From NCBI RefSeq assembly GCF_013753875.1, contig NZ_SMDS01000022.1:62001-126000 (forward strand): a stretch of 64,000 nucleotides of DNA, given 5' to 3'. The position numbers were made by a program, and so were the translations under genes. The notes beneath the pieces were generated by a model. It saw nothing but the letters and a program-made list of their open reading frames with translations. It did no database searches and had not been told where the DNA came from. Positions 63,697 through 64,000 of the stretch are shown in pieces (within the stretch, counting starts at the first letter, position 1; every line of letters starts with the position of its first letter). This DNA is from Candidatus Pantoea persica. GTDB taxonomy: Bacteria; Pseudomonadota; Gammaproteobacteria; Enterobacterales; Enterobacteriaceae.

Positions 63697-64000
<304 letters not shown>

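Overview
The window is GC-rich enterobacterial chromosome. Gene content and order (glpFKX, fpr, tpiA, sbp, pfkA, fieF, cpxPRA, cysE-gpsA-secB-grxC, envC-yibQ, kbl/tdh, hldD-waaF-waaC, waaG, waaA-waaE-coaD, mutM-rpmGB, coaBC-dut-slmA, pyrE-rph, yicC, gmk-rpoZ-spoT-trmH-recG, glmS-glmU-atpC-atpD) point to Enterobacterales. WaaE beside WaaA and the LPS gene content suggest an Erwiniaceae (Pantoea/Erwinia-like) relative, which is an inference. About 30 of some 70 loci are broken by stop codons, small indels or internal deletions, while housekeeping neighbours are full length. That is the profile of a bacterium in early to middle genome decay, such as a recent host-restricted symbiont.

Layout: 1-11.7 kb carries the glycerol genes (glpF and glpX broken, glpK intact), emrD (broken), fpr, yiiQ, tpiA, cdh (broken), sbp, pfkA, fieF (broken) and a 33-residue KGG-repeat protein. 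12.1-20.8 kb carries the Cpx envelope-stress locus (cpxP broken, cpxRA intact, a canonical CpxR box, a CpxQ-like 3'-end RNA), trmL (broken), cysE-gpsA-secB, grxC and yibN (both broken), envC and yibQ. 20.9-34.8 kb is the LPS region: inner-core genes hldD, waaF, waaC, waaG, waaA and waaE survive, but most outer-core glycosyltransferases, waaQ and the O-antigen ligase are wrecked, and tdh/kbl are remnants. 34.8-44.5 kb is mostly conserved housekeeping (coaD, mutM, rpmG/B, coaBC, dut, slmA, pyrE, rph, yicC) with broken radC and nupC. 45-51.8 kb is an almost entirely dead accessory stretch (lpxP, a D-threonine-aldolase-like gene, an SRPBCC gene, a truncated flippase, yicG, ligB). 52-57.9 kb is the gmk-rpoZ-spoT-trmH-recG operon, with trmH frameshifted.

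From 57.9 to 59.4 kb lies the left end of a Mu-like transposable prophage: terminal direct repeats, a leftward regulatory gene pair, an operator-like repeat, a rightward ner and the start of a transposase A gene. It abuts a pstS gene cut off after about 45 codons, so recG and pstS-glmS meet at this remnant. The window ends in glmS, glmU, atpC and part of atpD.

Two window-wide signals stand out. CTAG, normally avoided in enterobacteria, occurs about once per kilobase. Premature stops inside broken genes are mostly TAG, although none of the intact genes ends in TAG.
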